Source of the DNA: Anaerolineales bacterium UBA2395
GTDB taxonomy: Bacteria; Chloroflexota; Anaerolineae; Anaerolineales; Villigracilaceae
Direction: 5' to 3'
Assembly (NCBI GenBank): GCA_002343775.1
Contig: DDSH01000003.1
Location: 1,283-58,468 of the forward strand
Length of the DNA stretch: 57,186 nucleotides
Shown here: piece after piece, positions 24,837 to 32,986 of the stretch
Layout: each line of letters starts with the position of its first letter
Position numbering within the stretch: the first letter of the stretch is position 1
Position numbers and translations under genes: made by a program
Notes under the pieces: generated by a model
Seen by the model: the letters and a program-made list of their open reading frames with translations, nothing else
Databases searched by the model: none
What the model was told of the DNA's origin: nothing

Positions 24837-26489
24837 ATGAAAAGCACCTTACTCAAGGGGTTGTCCGTTCTGATTTTGAGCGGACTGTTATTAGCCGCAT
24901 GTGGTGGCGGGACACAAGCGACGGAAGCGCCCGTTTCAGAAGCGACCGAGGCGCCGGCAGGGGAGGAAGTTCCCGCTGCATCTGGCGGTGTGTTGAACAT
25001 TGGCATTCCAGTTGAGCCGGAAACGCTCGACCCGGGTGATGCTGTGTATGTTCAGGAACAGTTCATCCTGATGAACATCTTCGATTCGCTGTTGTCCATT
25101 TCGCCGGAAGGCGAGCTGTACCCGGCACTTGCCACGGCGTGGGAACCGAACGCGGATTATTCCGAGTTCACTTTCACCCTGCGCGAAGATGTGACCTTCC
25201 ACGATGGCACGCCGTTCACTGCCGATGCGGTCAAGGCTTCGTTTGACCACATCAACAGCGATGCAGTGCTTGAATCTGGCGGCAAGTCGCTGCTTCAGGA
25301 TCACGCCTACGTTGAAACCGTGGTGGTGGATGATTACACCGTGACGGTCAAATTCGGTGCGTCTTATCCGCTCTTCCTGCGTGATGCCGCGCGCCAGTGG
25401 CTGAGCATTTCGTCGCCTGCGGCATTGGATGAATTTGGCGCGGATTACGGACGCAACCCGGTCGGCACGGGTCCGTTCAAGTTCGTGCAATGGGATGCCC
25501 AGTCGCAGATCGTGCTCGAACGCAATGATGATTACAACTGGGGACCTGAGTTCGCCGGGCACGAGGGACCGGCTTATCTCGATCAGATTATCTTCCGCAT
25601 TTTGCCGGAAGCCGCCACCCGCCTGACGGCGTTCGAGACCGGTGAGATCCTCATCGCGGGTGAACCGCCCGCGTTGGACGCCATCGCTCTGGCTGAGTCT
25701 GGAAGCGCCGCCATTCAGACCTTTGCGCAACCCGGCATCCCTGCCATTCTGATGATCAATGCGACCAAAGCGCCGACGGATAATGTCAACGTCCGCAAGG
25801 CGATGATCCTCGCCGTGAATCAGGAAGAACTTGCGCAGACCGCCTTCCAGGAATTGGGTCTGCCCGCGTACAGCGTGGTCTCTCCCACGACCTGGGCGTA
25901 TGATGAAGCCGCTGCCAGCCTGTACAGCTACGACCCCGAAGAAGCGGCTCGCCTGCTGGAAGAAGCCGGCTGGGTGGACGCAGACGGCGATGGCATCCGC
26001 GAGAAAGACGGCGAACTCCTCACTGTCGATTGGCCCGATAACCCCGCCTGGTCGGAAGCCTTCAATGAACTTCTGATCGGTTACCTCACCGAAGTCGGCT
26101 TCAATGTGCAATACCGCTCGATGGATGACGGCGCGGCGTACGAAGAACTGCTCGCCGGAAATTACACACTCGTCTACATGTACTGGACGCGCCCCGATCC
26201 CTCCCCGCTGCGCTACCTGTTCCACTCTGAAAATGCGAACGGCGGCGGCGCGTGGACGAACTTTGTGAACGAAGACCTCGACGCGGCATTGGCAGACGCA
26301 GATGTCAACACCGACGAAGAAGCCCGCAAGCAGGATTACATTGCGGCGCAGAACATCATCATGGAAAATGCGCTCGTCCTGCCGATGTTCACGGTCAACA
26401 CGTCCTACCTCACTTCGCCTTCCATTCAAGGGTTCACCTTCGACCTCGAAGGCTATCCCTTCCTGTACGATATTTCCATCACCCAATAA
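24837..26489 (+). CDS. peptide/nickel-type ABC transporter substrate-binding lipoprotein
   Basis: This 550-residue receptor belongs to solute-binding family 5 (DppA/OppA type). MKSTLLKGLSVLILSGLLLAACGG is a lipoprotein signal with lipobox L-A-A-C, followed by a Thr/Glu/Ala linker. LNIGIPVEPETLDPGD starts the mature domain, LATAWEPNADYSEFTFTLRE is the family signature region, and NVRKAMILAVNQEELA the usual C-lobe motif. The ATG follows AAGGAG. The 240 bp upstream hold no gene and no near-consensus promoter I could find. A 12-bp-stem hairpin separates it from the permease genes. Ligand is unknown: peptide, oligosaccharide or nickel carriers all use this family. Confidence 0.94.
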   Translation: MKSTLLKGLSVLILSGLLLAACGGGTQATEAPVSEATEAPAGEEVPAASGGVLNIGIPVEPETLDPGDAVYVQEQFILMNIFDSLLSISPEGELYPALATAWEPNADYSEFTFTLREDVTFHDGTPFTADAVKASFDHINSDAVLESGGKSLLQDHAYVETVVVDDYTVTVKFGASYPLFLRDAARQWLSISSPAALDEFGADYGRNPVGTGPFKFVQWDAQSQIVLERNDDYNWGPEFAGHEGPAYLDQIIFRILPEAATRLTAFETGEILIAGEPPALDAIALAESGSAAIQTFAQPGIPAILMINATKAPTDNVNVRKAMILAVNQEELAQTAFQELGLPAYSVVSPTTWAYDEAAASLYSYDPEEAARLLEEAGWVDADGDGIREKDGELLTVDWPDNPAWSEAFNELLIGYLTEVGFNVQYRSMDDGAAYEELLAGNYTLVYMYWTRPDPSPLRYLFHSENANGGGAWTNFVNEDLDAALADADVNTDEEARKQDYIAAQNIIMENALVLPMFTVNTSYLTSPSIQGFTFDLEGYPFLYDISITQ

Positions 26490-26498
26490 GCAATAATG

Positions 26499-26535
26499 AG
26501 CGGGTCGCATTTCATCAACAGAGATGCGACCCGCT
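26499..26535 (+). other. hairpin between binding-protein and permease genes
   Basis: AGCGGGTCGCAT and ATGCGACCCGCT form a perfect 12-bp stem with a 13-nt loop and no U-run after it. It has the same position in the operon as the hairpin at 19272-19302 and probably raises binding-protein mRNA over permease mRNA. Confidence 0.75.
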
Positions 26536-26553
26536 TGCAAATCACAAACCTGA

Positions 26554-27480
26554 ATGTTCAACTATCTTGTTCGGCGTCTCTTCACATCCATCCTGGTGCT
26601 GTTCGGCATCTCGGTATTGGTCTTTTCGGTCATTCACCTTGTACCGGGCGATGTCACCATGGCGATCCTCGGACGCCAAAAAGTATCGGAAGAAAAAGTC
26701 GCCGAGCTGCGCGCGCAGCTCGGTTTGAATGACCCGCTCTATGTGCAATACGGGCGGTACATCAGCAATGCCTTGCAAGGCGACCTGGGTAAATCCATCC
26801 GCACCAATCAATCCGTCTCGGAAGCCATCGCAGAACAATTGCCCAGCACTTTCGCGCTGGCAATCTCTGCGCTTTCCGTGGCTTTGGCAATCGGTGGCAT
26901 TTTGGGATTGTTCGCCGCGCTCCGTCACGGCACATGGTTCGATACGCTGGTGATGGGCATCTCGGTCAGCGGGCTTTCGATCCCAACCTTTTGGATGGGA
27001 CTGCTGCTCATCCTTTTCTTCTCGGTTCGATTGAAATTGTTCCCCAGCATTTCCAACGGTTCATCCTTTGCCGATCTCTTTCTGCCCGCCCTGACCCTGG
27101 GACTCCCCGAAGCCGCGGTCGTCGCCCGCATGGTGCGCGCCAGTATGCTCGACGTGCTCAACAAGGAATACATCACCACGGCACGCGCAAAAGGTATGCC
27201 CGAACGTTTGGTTATCCTCAAACATGCCCTGCGGAATGCCCTCATCCCCGTTGTGACCTTCGTCGGCTTGCAGATGGCGTATCTGCTCGGCGGCGCGACC
27301 ATCGTCGAGACGATGTTTGCGCGTCAGGGCATCGGACGTTTAGCCGTGCAATCCATCTACAGCCGTGACTATCCGATGGTACAGGGTGTGGTGCTCATCA
27401 CCGCCGCCATTTATGTGCTCATCAACACGCTGACCGACATCACGTATGTTTTGCTCAATCCGAAAATCCGCCTCAAATGA
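26554..27480 (+). CDS. ABC transporter permease (DppB/OppB type)
   Basis: This 308-residue inner-membrane subunit begins with the typical short cytoplasmic start and first membrane segment (MFNYLVRRLFTSILVLFGISVLVF). It carries the conserved periplasmic segment LGLNDPLYVQYGRYISNALQGDLGKS and the EAA loop EYITTARAKGMPERLVILKHALRNALIPVV. It forms a dimer with the DppC-type protein, whose gene overlaps its stop codon by four bases (ATGA). No ribosome site is obvious before its ATG, 64 bp after the binding-protein gene, so translation might depend on the upstream message. Confidence 0.94.
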   Translation: MFNYLVRRLFTSILVLFGISVLVFSVIHLVPGDVTMAILGRQKVSEEKVAELRAQLGLNDPLYVQYGRYISNALQGDLGKSIRTNQSVSEAIAEQLPSTFALAISALSVALAIGGILGLFAALRHGTWFDTLVMGISVSGLSIPTFWMGLLLILFFSVRLKLFPSISNGSSFADLFLPALTLGLPEAAVVARMVRASMLDVLNKEYITTARAKGMPERLVILKHALRNALIPVVTFVGLQMAYLLGGATIVETMFARQGIGRLAVQSIYSRDYPMVQGVVLITAAIYVLINTLTDITYVLLNPKIRLK

Positions 27481-28370
27481 CCGCCGACCTCTCCCCGACT
27501 CCCATCAAATCCACTTCACCCGGCATGCGCCTGCTCAAGCAGATCCTCCGCAATCGCAGCGCACAATTCGGCGGCATTTTGCTGATCCTGCTGGTCTTCT
27601 TCTCGTATGCCGCGCCGCTCATCACCGACAAAGACCCGAACAAGAACAAGCCATCGGTGGCGTTGCAAGCGCCCAGCCTCGAATACCCAATGGGCACGGA
27701 TAACGTCGGGCGCGATAACTTCACCCGCTTCCTCTACGGCGGACAACTCTCGCTGCGCATCGGTCTGACCGGCATCACTCTGGGTGCGTTGATCGGCATT
27801 GCGCTTGGGTTGATCTCCGGCTATTTCGGCGGCTGGCTTGACTCATTCATCTCATGGTTCACCGATGTGCTGATGGCATTCCCTGATATTTTGTTGGCGC
27901 TTGCCATCATCGCCATCCTCGGACCGGGCATCAACAATGCCATGCTTGCCATTGGGATTGCGTTCGTGCCTTCGTTTATGAGGCTCACCCGCAGCAGCGT
28001 CCTCGCTCTACGGGAGATGACCTATATCGAAGCCGCCAAAGCCCTCGGCAGTTCCGATGCGCGGATTCTGGTCAGGCATATTTTGCCAAACTCGATCCGC
28101 ACTTTGCTCGTGCTCATCACGCTTGGAATTGGTTCGTCCATTCTAGCGGGTGCGGCGCTCAACTTCCTCGGTCTCGGCGCGGAGCCGCCCACTGCCGAAT
28201 GGGGCGCCATGCTCAATGCTGGCATGAAATTCGTACGCCAGGCATGGTGGCTGACGGTTTTCCCCGGCTTGGGAATTTTTCTCGCTGTGTTATCGATCAA
28301 CCTCATCGGCGACGCCGTCAGTGACGCCGTGGCAGGGACGAGCATTGTGGCTATGCAGGATAAAAAATAA
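27477..28370 (+). CDS. ABC transporter permease (DppC/OppC type)
   Basis: This is the second permease of the family-5 importer, 297 residues. RNRSAQFGGILLILLVFFSYAAPLI is the cytoplasmic start and first membrane span. YPMGTDNVGRDNFTRFLYGGQLSLRIG is the family segment, and TYIEAAKALGSSDARILVRHILPNSIRTLL the EAA loop. It is translationally coupled to the DppB gene (4-bp overlap). The stop codon is followed directly by the start of the SDR gene instead of the usual DppD/DppF ATPase genes. Confidence 0.94.
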   Translation: MTADLSPTPIKSTSPGMRLLKQILRNRSAQFGGILLILLVFFSYAAPLITDKDPNKNKPSVALQAPSLEYPMGTDNVGRDNFTRFLYGGQLSLRIGLTGITLGALIGIALGLISGYFGGWLDSFISWFTDVLMAFPDILLALAIIAILGPGINNAMLAIGIAFVPSFMRLTRSSVLALREMTYIEAAKALGSSDARILVRHILPNSIRTLLVLITLGIGSSILAGAALNFLGLGAEPPTAEWGAMLNAGMKFVRQAWWLTVFPGLGIFLAVLSINLIGDAVSDAVAGTSIVAMQDKK

Positions 28371-29060
28371 ATGACCAATCCCCTTCAAGGCAAAACCGCC
28401 ATCATCACTGGTGGCAGCACGGAACTGGCGGGAACTGTCGCGCTTGCGCTGGCGAAGGCTGGCGTGAATATCTGTTTGTGCGGCAAACAAGCGGACTTGC
28501 TCGAACTGTCGGCAAAAAAGATCAAAGAGAGCGGGGGAACGATCATTTCGCGCGTCACAAATTTGGAGAGTCTGGAAGAAACGCAAACCGTCGTGGAACA
28601 AACCAAGACTGCGTTCGGCGGGTTGGAGATTTTGATTCTCATCTCGCCATTTTGGAGCGGCGGCATGATCCACAACCACAACGTCAAAACGTGGGACTTG
28701 GTGATGAACGCCAACTTGCGCGAACCATTCCTGATGGCACGCGCCGCCCTGCCCCACTTCCGCGAACAGCAGCACGGCGAGATCATGGCAATCGGCTCAG
28801 ACTCTGCGCTTGGAATTTATCCGCAAGATGGCGCGTTTGCGGTTGCCATGCACGGGCTGACGACGCTGATGGAACTCATCCGAACCGAGAACAGCGAGTT
28901 TGGAATCCGTACGCATATCCTCTCACCGGGAGTCGCCGTGTCCGCGCCGTTCGACGCCGAAGGCAAACCGAATCTCACAGCAGAGCATGTTGCCGAGTGG
29001 GTGTTGTGGCTGCTCACACGTCCAAGCCATTTACGGGGAAATAGTCCGATCTTGATCTAA
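28371..29060 (+). CDS. SDR-fold protein with degenerate active site
   Basis: This 229-residue Rossmann-fold protein is in the short-chain dehydrogenase/reductase superfamily. It has a cofactor loop near TGGSTELAG (residues 14-22, variant of TGxxxGxG) and the NxN-like NANLREPF. The catalytic Ser143 is kept, but at the correct spacing the Tyr is Phe156 and the Lys is Met160 (A-F-A-V-A-M-H-G-L). Classical SDR oxidoreduction is therefore unlikely; a regulatory, binding or altered-chemistry role is possible. The ATG follows the permease stop immediately, so it belongs to the transporter operon. Confidence 0.82.
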   Translation: MTNPLQGKTAIITGGSTELAGTVALALAKAGVNICLCGKQADLLELSAKKIKESGGTIISRVTNLESLEETQTVVEQTKTAFGGLEILILISPFWSGGMIHNHNVKTWDLVMNANLREPFLMARAALPHFREQQHGEIMAIGSDSALGIYPQDGAFAVAMHGLTTLMELIRTENSEFGIRTHILSPGVAVSAPFDAEGKPNLTAEHVAEWVLWLLTRPSHLRGNSPILI

Positions 29061-29068
29061 AATTTCAC

Positions 29069-29106
29069 CACAGATGAACGCAGATAAATGAGTTGCTTCA
29101 TCTGTG
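29069..29106. repeat. inverted repeat of a dispersed-repeat type
   Basis: CACAGATGAA and TTCATCTGTG form 10-bp perfect arms 18 bp apart. Sequences of this CACAGATGAACGCAGATAAA style are common intergenic repeats in several bacterial genomes (recollection, not searched). It fills the gap between the SDR and flavoprotein genes and may act as a weak terminator. Confidence 0.5.
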
Positions 29107-29137
29107 TGCATCTCTTGTCGGTTATACTGACAGCCTC

Positions 29138-30373
29138 ATGACTCCATCCATATCATCCAACTGGGACGTAATTATCATCGGCGGCGGCGCGGCAGGATTC
29201 TTCGCCGCCATCCGTGCAGCCGAACTCAACCCCGACCTGCGCGTGCTCATCCTTGAGAAAGCCAGCCAACCGCTGGGCAAAGTGCTCATCTCCGGCGGCG
29301 GGCGGTGCAACGTCACGCATGCCTGTTTCGAACCTGCCAAGCTCATCACCTATTATCCGCGCGGAGGAAATGAACTGCGCGGCGCGTTCACACGCTTTCA
29401 ACCGAGTGATACGGTTGAGTGGTTCGAGTCTCGCGGCATTCGCCTCAAGACCGAAAACGACGGGCGCATGTTCCCGGTCACGGATGATTCAAACACCATC
29501 GCCAACATCTTGAAATTTTCCGCAAAGCAAGCGGGTGTGCGTGTCGAGTTGGGCGCATCCGTTTTGAGCGTGGAAAAAAGCCCGAAGGGTGGATTCAAAC
29601 TCGAAGTCCAGAAAGAGGCGAAGGTTTTTTCCATCCAAACCAAAAAAATATTATTCGCAACCGGCGGCGACCGCAAGTCGCTGGCGTTGGTCAAATCATT
29701 GGGGCATACCATCGATGAACCTGTCCCCTCGTTGTTCACGTTCAACATCAAAGACAAACGCATCAATGGCTTGGCGGGTCTTGCAGTTGAAGATGTGACC
29801 TTGAAAATGGATTCGCTCATCGCGCGCGGTCCGCTGCTCGTTACGCATTGGGGTATGAGCGGACCTGCGGTGCTGCGACTCTCTGCCTGGGGCGCGCGCA
29901 TTTTGTTCGACAAAAAATACGCATCAACCCTGACCGTGAACTGGCTCGGCGACTATAAGCCTGATGCGGCGCTGGAAGTTTTACAGCGCAATAAAGACTG
30001 GCACGAAAATGCGCGCAAGAAGGTGTTGGCTCATGCCGCATTCTCGCAGATTCCGATCCGCTTGTGGAAGCAGTTGGTGACGTTTCTCGGTGAAAAAAAT
30101 TGGGGTGACATTTCCAAAGCGGAGTTGCAAAAACTTGCTCAGGAATTAACGGCAGGCGAATACAAGATTCAAGGCAAGGGACAATTCAAAGAAGAATTCG
30201 TCACTTGCGGCGGTGTGAGTTTGAAGGAAGTTGATTTCAAGACCATGCAAAGCCGTGTAGTGGATGGTTTGTTCTTTGCTGGTGAAGTGTTGGACATTGA
30301 CGGCATCACGGGCGGATTCAATTTTCAAGCGGCGTGGACGACAGGTTGGTTGGCTGGAAGTGCAATGGCGTAA
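29138..30373 (+). CDS. NAD(P)/FAD-dependent oxidoreductase, HI0933/YhiN family
   Basis: This 411-residue flavoprotein binds FAD through the N-terminal dinucleotide fold DVIIIGGGAAGFFAAIRAA (residues about 9-27). It has the family motif GKVLISGGGRCNVTHA, with a conserved Cys and Asn. ILFATGGDRKSLA, HWGMSGPAVLRLSAWGAR and a C-terminal FAGEVLDIDGITGGFNFQAAW complete the family pattern. The reaction is unknown for the whole family. The ATG of MTPSIS lies 9 bp after a TATACT -10-like box (29123-29128), with no ribosome site, so the transcript may be nearly leaderless. The reading frame upstream of this ATG runs through the repeat and is not coding. Confidence 0.9.
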   Translation: MTPSISSNWDVIIIGGGAAGFFAAIRAAELNPDLRVLILEKASQPLGKVLISGGGRCNVTHACFEPAKLITYYPRGGNELRGAFTRFQPSDTVEWFESRGIRLKTENDGRMFPVTDDSNTIANILKFSAKQAGVRVELGASVLSVEKSPKGGFKLEVQKEAKVFSIQTKKILFATGGDRKSLALVKSLGHTIDEPVPSLFTFNIKDKRINGLAGLAVEDVTLKMDSLIARGPLLVTHWGMSGPAVLRLSAWGARILFDKKYASTLTVNWLGDYKPDAALEVLQRNKDWHENARKKVLAHAAFSQIPIRLWKQLVTFLGEKNWGDISKAELQKLAQELTAGEYKIQGKGQFKEEFVTCGGVSLKEVDFKTMQSRVVDGLFFAGEVLDIDGITGGFNFQAAWTTGWLAGSAMA

Positions 30374-30434
30374 CCGCCAAGCGCGCTAAGAACGCGAAGA
30401 TTTTTACTTGGCGCCCTTTGCGCTCTTCGCGGTT
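30372..30434. repeat. REP-like imperfect palindrome, copy 1
   Basis: The arms at 30372-30390 and 30416-30434 pair with 3 mismatches in 19 positions (AACCGC...AAG against CTT...GCGGTT). The element starts at the stop codon of the flavoprotein gene. It is related to the element at 30811-30888: both carry AAACCGC/AACCGC ends and CTTCGCGGT-type cores. Confidence 0.65.
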
Positions 30435-30530
30435 AATAATTTTTCTGATAGTTTTTGTCATTGACCATACACCATACATCCCGTAAAATCTCCCTCAGAA
30501 ATTATATATAATTTTACAAGGATACACGCA

Positions 30531-30812
30531 ATGGCAAAATATCGAGTCATGTACTGGAAGGATGTTCCACAGTCTTTTACTGTTGAAGGGGAAGGACAAA
30601 CCATCAAGAAAGAACTTTCTCAAAAGGTTCAAAATAAGATCGATGCATATGCGATGGCAATTGGCGCGACCTCCACAACAGATTATGCCAAGCAATACAA
30701 GCGCGGACAATGGATCGAGCGCGAAGGCACAGCGGAAGAAGTCGCTGAGGCGCTGCTCGCAGAGTTGGAAGCGGAAGCGGCGCGAGTGGAAATTCCTCGA
30801 AGAGAGAATTAA
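30531..30812 (+). CDS. small PF13769-like (virulence factor domain) protein
   Basis: This 93-residue soluble protein begins MAKYRVMYWKDVPQSF and ends in an acidic helix (EEVAEALLAELEAEAARVE). It resembles the small domain named virulence factor (PF13769), which is often found beside corrinoid-activation and methyltetrahydrofolate methyltransferase genes; this is recollection and the molecular function is unknown. Here it is followed by exactly such genes: a RACo-like protein and a homocysteine methyltransferase. AAGGA lies 10 bp before the ATG. Its stop codon lies inside the left edge of a palindromic repeat. Confidence 0.75.
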   Translation: MAKYRVMYWKDVPQSFTVEGEGQTIKKELSQKVQNKIDAYAMAIGATSTTDYAKQYKRGQWIEREGTAEEVAEALLAELEAEAARVEIPRREN

Positions 30813-30888
30813 ACACAAAGGACACGAAGTCCACAAAGAAGAGAGAGGAAAGAATTCCTTCGCGGTCTTTGCGTGCTTTGCGGTTTAC
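30811..30888. repeat. REP-like imperfect palindrome, copy 2
   Basis: The arms at about 30811-30838 and 30858-30886 pair imperfectly (consensus AAAC-CAAAG-AC-C-AAG-CC-C-AAG). The element begins at the stop codon of the small PF13769-like gene and ends 5 bp before the ATG of the RACo-like gene, where it replaces any ribosome-binding site. Confidence 0.7.
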
Positions 30889-30892
30889 AACT

Positions 30893-32926
30893 ATGACAAA
30901 GAAACACAATATCATTTTGCAACCTTCCGGTCGGCGCGGGCAGGTGGACGAGGGAACCTCCGTCCGTTCGGCGGCGCGGGAATTGGGCGTGGAGATCGAG
31001 TCGATCTGCGCGGAGAATGCCACCTGCGGCAAGTGCATGGTGCTGGTGGAAGCGGGTCGTTTCGAGAAGTACAACATCGAGTCGAGCCGCGAGAACCTCT
31101 CCCCCGTAGGGACCGAAGAACGCGCCTATCTTGAACGCCGTCCCAAATTGTTGAAAGACAAAGGCTGGCAGATCGGTCAAGTGCGTCTCTCGTGTCAGGC
31201 AAAAATTTGCGGCGATGTGCTCATCAACGTGCCGGAAGAAAGCCGTGGCAACAAGCAGATCGTCCGCAAGAGCGCCAGCAACCGCGAGATCGAGGTCAAA
31301 CCTGCGATTCGCAAATATCTGGTTTCGATGAGTCCGCCCACCCTGGAACGCCCCGTAGCGGACTGGGAACGTCTCGCCAAGGGATTGGAAACTTCGATGG
31401 GGCTGGTGCGCAGCGGTGAAGAGAAACTTCCACGCTGGTATGACTTTGAGATCGATTACGCCTGTCTGCGAATGCTCGCCAAAACCTTGCGCGAAGCAAA
31501 ATGGAATGTGACCGTCACCGTGCGCAATGATAAGGAAGTCATCGCTGTGCAAGCGGGCTATCACGAAGACAGTTACGGCGCGGCGGTGGACATCGGTTCG
31601 ACGACGGTGGCGCTATATCTATGCAATCTCCGCACGGGCGAAGTGCTGGCATCTGAGTCGGAAATGAATCCGCAGATCGTGTATGGCGAAGATGTCATGT
31701 CCCGCATTCAGTACGCGATCGATCAGCCCGATGGCTTGGAGAAATTGCACAAGGCAATCACTGGCACGCTGAATAAATTACTCAAGCAGGCGGCGAAGTC
31801 TGTTCATATCAAATTGGACGAAATCCATGAGATGGTTTTGGTGGGCAATTCCACCATGCACCATGTCTTATTGAATTTGCATCCCAAAGACTTGGGGCTG
31901 GCTCCGTTCGTGCCGACCATTCACAAGTCGGTGGATATCAAAGCAAGAGAGTTGGGGTTGCATATCAACCCGTCTGGCAATCTTCACATCCTACCCACTA
32001 TTGCTTCCTTCGTCGGCGCGGATACAAGCGCGGTCATCCTCGCGGAAGAGCCGCACAAACAGGATGAGAACTGGCTGCTGATCGACGTCGGCACCAACGC
32101 AGAATTGGTCTTGGGCAATCGCAAGCGGCTGGTGTGTACCTCCACGCCAACGGGACCTGCCCTCGAAGGTGCGCATGTGGAATATGGTATGCGCGCCGCG
32201 CCGGGTGCAATGGAACGAGTCCATATTGATGAAACGACCCTTGAAGCAAAATACAAGGTCATCGGTGTGGAGGGCTGGAACACCGACCATGCCGAGTTCA
32301 AGGGACAGGTCAAAGGCATCTGCGGTTCGGCGATCATCGACTCGGTAGCCGAGTTGTTCCGGGCGGGCATCGTTGACTCACGCGGCAAGTTCAAAAAGGA
32401 CTTGAACTCGAAGCGTGTTCGTCAGGGAGAATCAGGCTGGGAATATGTCATTGCCTGGAAGGAAGAAACCTCCATCGGACGAGACATCCCCATTACCCAA
32501 CAGGATGTGCGCCAAATTCAACTGGCGAAGGCGGCATTGTTTACCGCCGCACGCACCTTGTTGAAGCGGATGGATTTGCAAAGCCCTGATAAAATCATCC
32601 TCGCTGGCGGTTTTGGCAGTTACATTGATAAAGAGAAAGCCATGCTGATCGGTTTGATTCCTGATTGTGAGTTGGACAAGGTCTATGCGGTTGGGAATGC
32701 CGCGGGCGATGGTGCACGCATCGCATTGCTGAACGTTGAGAAACGCAACGAGATCGACGCGGTCACACGCAAGGTGGAGCGTTTTGAATTGCCCACCGAC
32801 CCGGAATTCCAAAATCAGTTCATGCTGGCAACGAGCTTCCCACACATGAGCGAGCCGTTCCCGCACATTGCGCATCTCATTCCACATCGCACGGCGGATC
32901 CGCTGGCAAAAAATTTCATGAAATAA
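30893..32926 (+). CDS. RACo-like corrinoid activation protein (2Fe-2S plus ASKHA/DUF4445)
   Basis: Members of this family reduce an inactive Co(II) corrinoid protein back to Co(I) at the cost of ATP. Residues 1-110 form a plant-type ferredoxin domain with cluster ligands Cys39, Cys45, Cys48 and Cys101. A linker of about 110 residues follows. The rest is the ASKHA actin-like ATPase domain (DUF4445) with AVDIGSTTVALYL (phosphate 1), VLVGNSTMHHVLLN, LLIDVGTNAELVLG (phosphate 2) and IILAGGFGSYIDKEKA (adenosine motif). The ATG at MTKKHN was chosen; the frame upstream lies within a palindromic repeat. It points to cobalamin-dependent methyl transfer, although no corrinoid-binding protein gene is in the window. 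Confidence 0.9.
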   Translation: MTKKHNIILQPSGRRGQVDEGTSVRSAARELGVEIESICAENATCGKCMVLVEAGRFEKYNIESSRENLSPVGTEERAYLERRPKLLKDKGWQIGQVRLSCQAKICGDVLINVPEESRGNKQIVRKSASNREIEVKPAIRKYLVSMSPPTLERPVADWERLAKGLETSMGLVRSGEEKLPRWYDFEIDYACLRMLAKTLREAKWNVTVTVRNDKEVIAVQAGYHEDSYGAAVDIGSTTVALYLCNLRTGEVLASESEMNPQIVYGEDVMSRIQYAIDQPDGLEKLHKAITGTLNKLLKQAAKSVHIKLDEIHEMVLVGNSTMHHVLLNLHPKDLGLAPFVPTIHKSVDIKARELGLHINPSGNLHILPTIASFVGADTSAVILAEEPHKQDENWLLIDVGTNAELVLGNRKRLVCTSTPTGPALEGAHVEYGMRAAPGAMERVHIDETTLEAKYKVIGVEGWNTDHAEFKGQVKGICGSAIIDSVAELFRAGIVDSRGKFKKDLNSKRVRQGESGWEYVIAWKEETSIGRDIPITQQDVRQIQLAKAALFTAARTLLKRMDLQSPDKIILAGGFGSYIDKEKAMLIGLIPDCELDKVYAVGNAAGDGARIALLNVEKRNEIDAVTRKVERFELPTDPEFQNQFMLATSFPHMSEPFPHIAHLIPHRTADPLAKNFMK

Positions 32927-32930
32927 TTTT

Positions 32931-32976
32931 GTAGGGGCGACTCGCACCCTGTCGGGTACAGGCGAGTCGCCCCTAC
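32931..32976. repeat. intercistronic hairpin repeat
   Basis: GTAGGGGCGACTCG and CGAGTCGCCCCTAC form a perfect 14-bp stem, with a nested CCTGT/ACAGG stem in the loop. It fills the space between the RACo-like and methyltransferase genes and stops just before the latter's GGAGGG ribosome site. Such TAGGGGCGA-type elements are known as dispersed repeats in many genomes (recollection). Confidence 0.7.
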
Positions 32977-32986
32977 GGAGGGAACA

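Noticed and set aside
24936..26561. Long minus-strand open frame (541 codons) opposite the family-5 binding-protein gene
   Set aside because: It lies wholly opposite a well-supported gene, its translation shows no recognisable motif and is rich in Arg/His/Gly as expected for a shadow frame of GC-rich codons.
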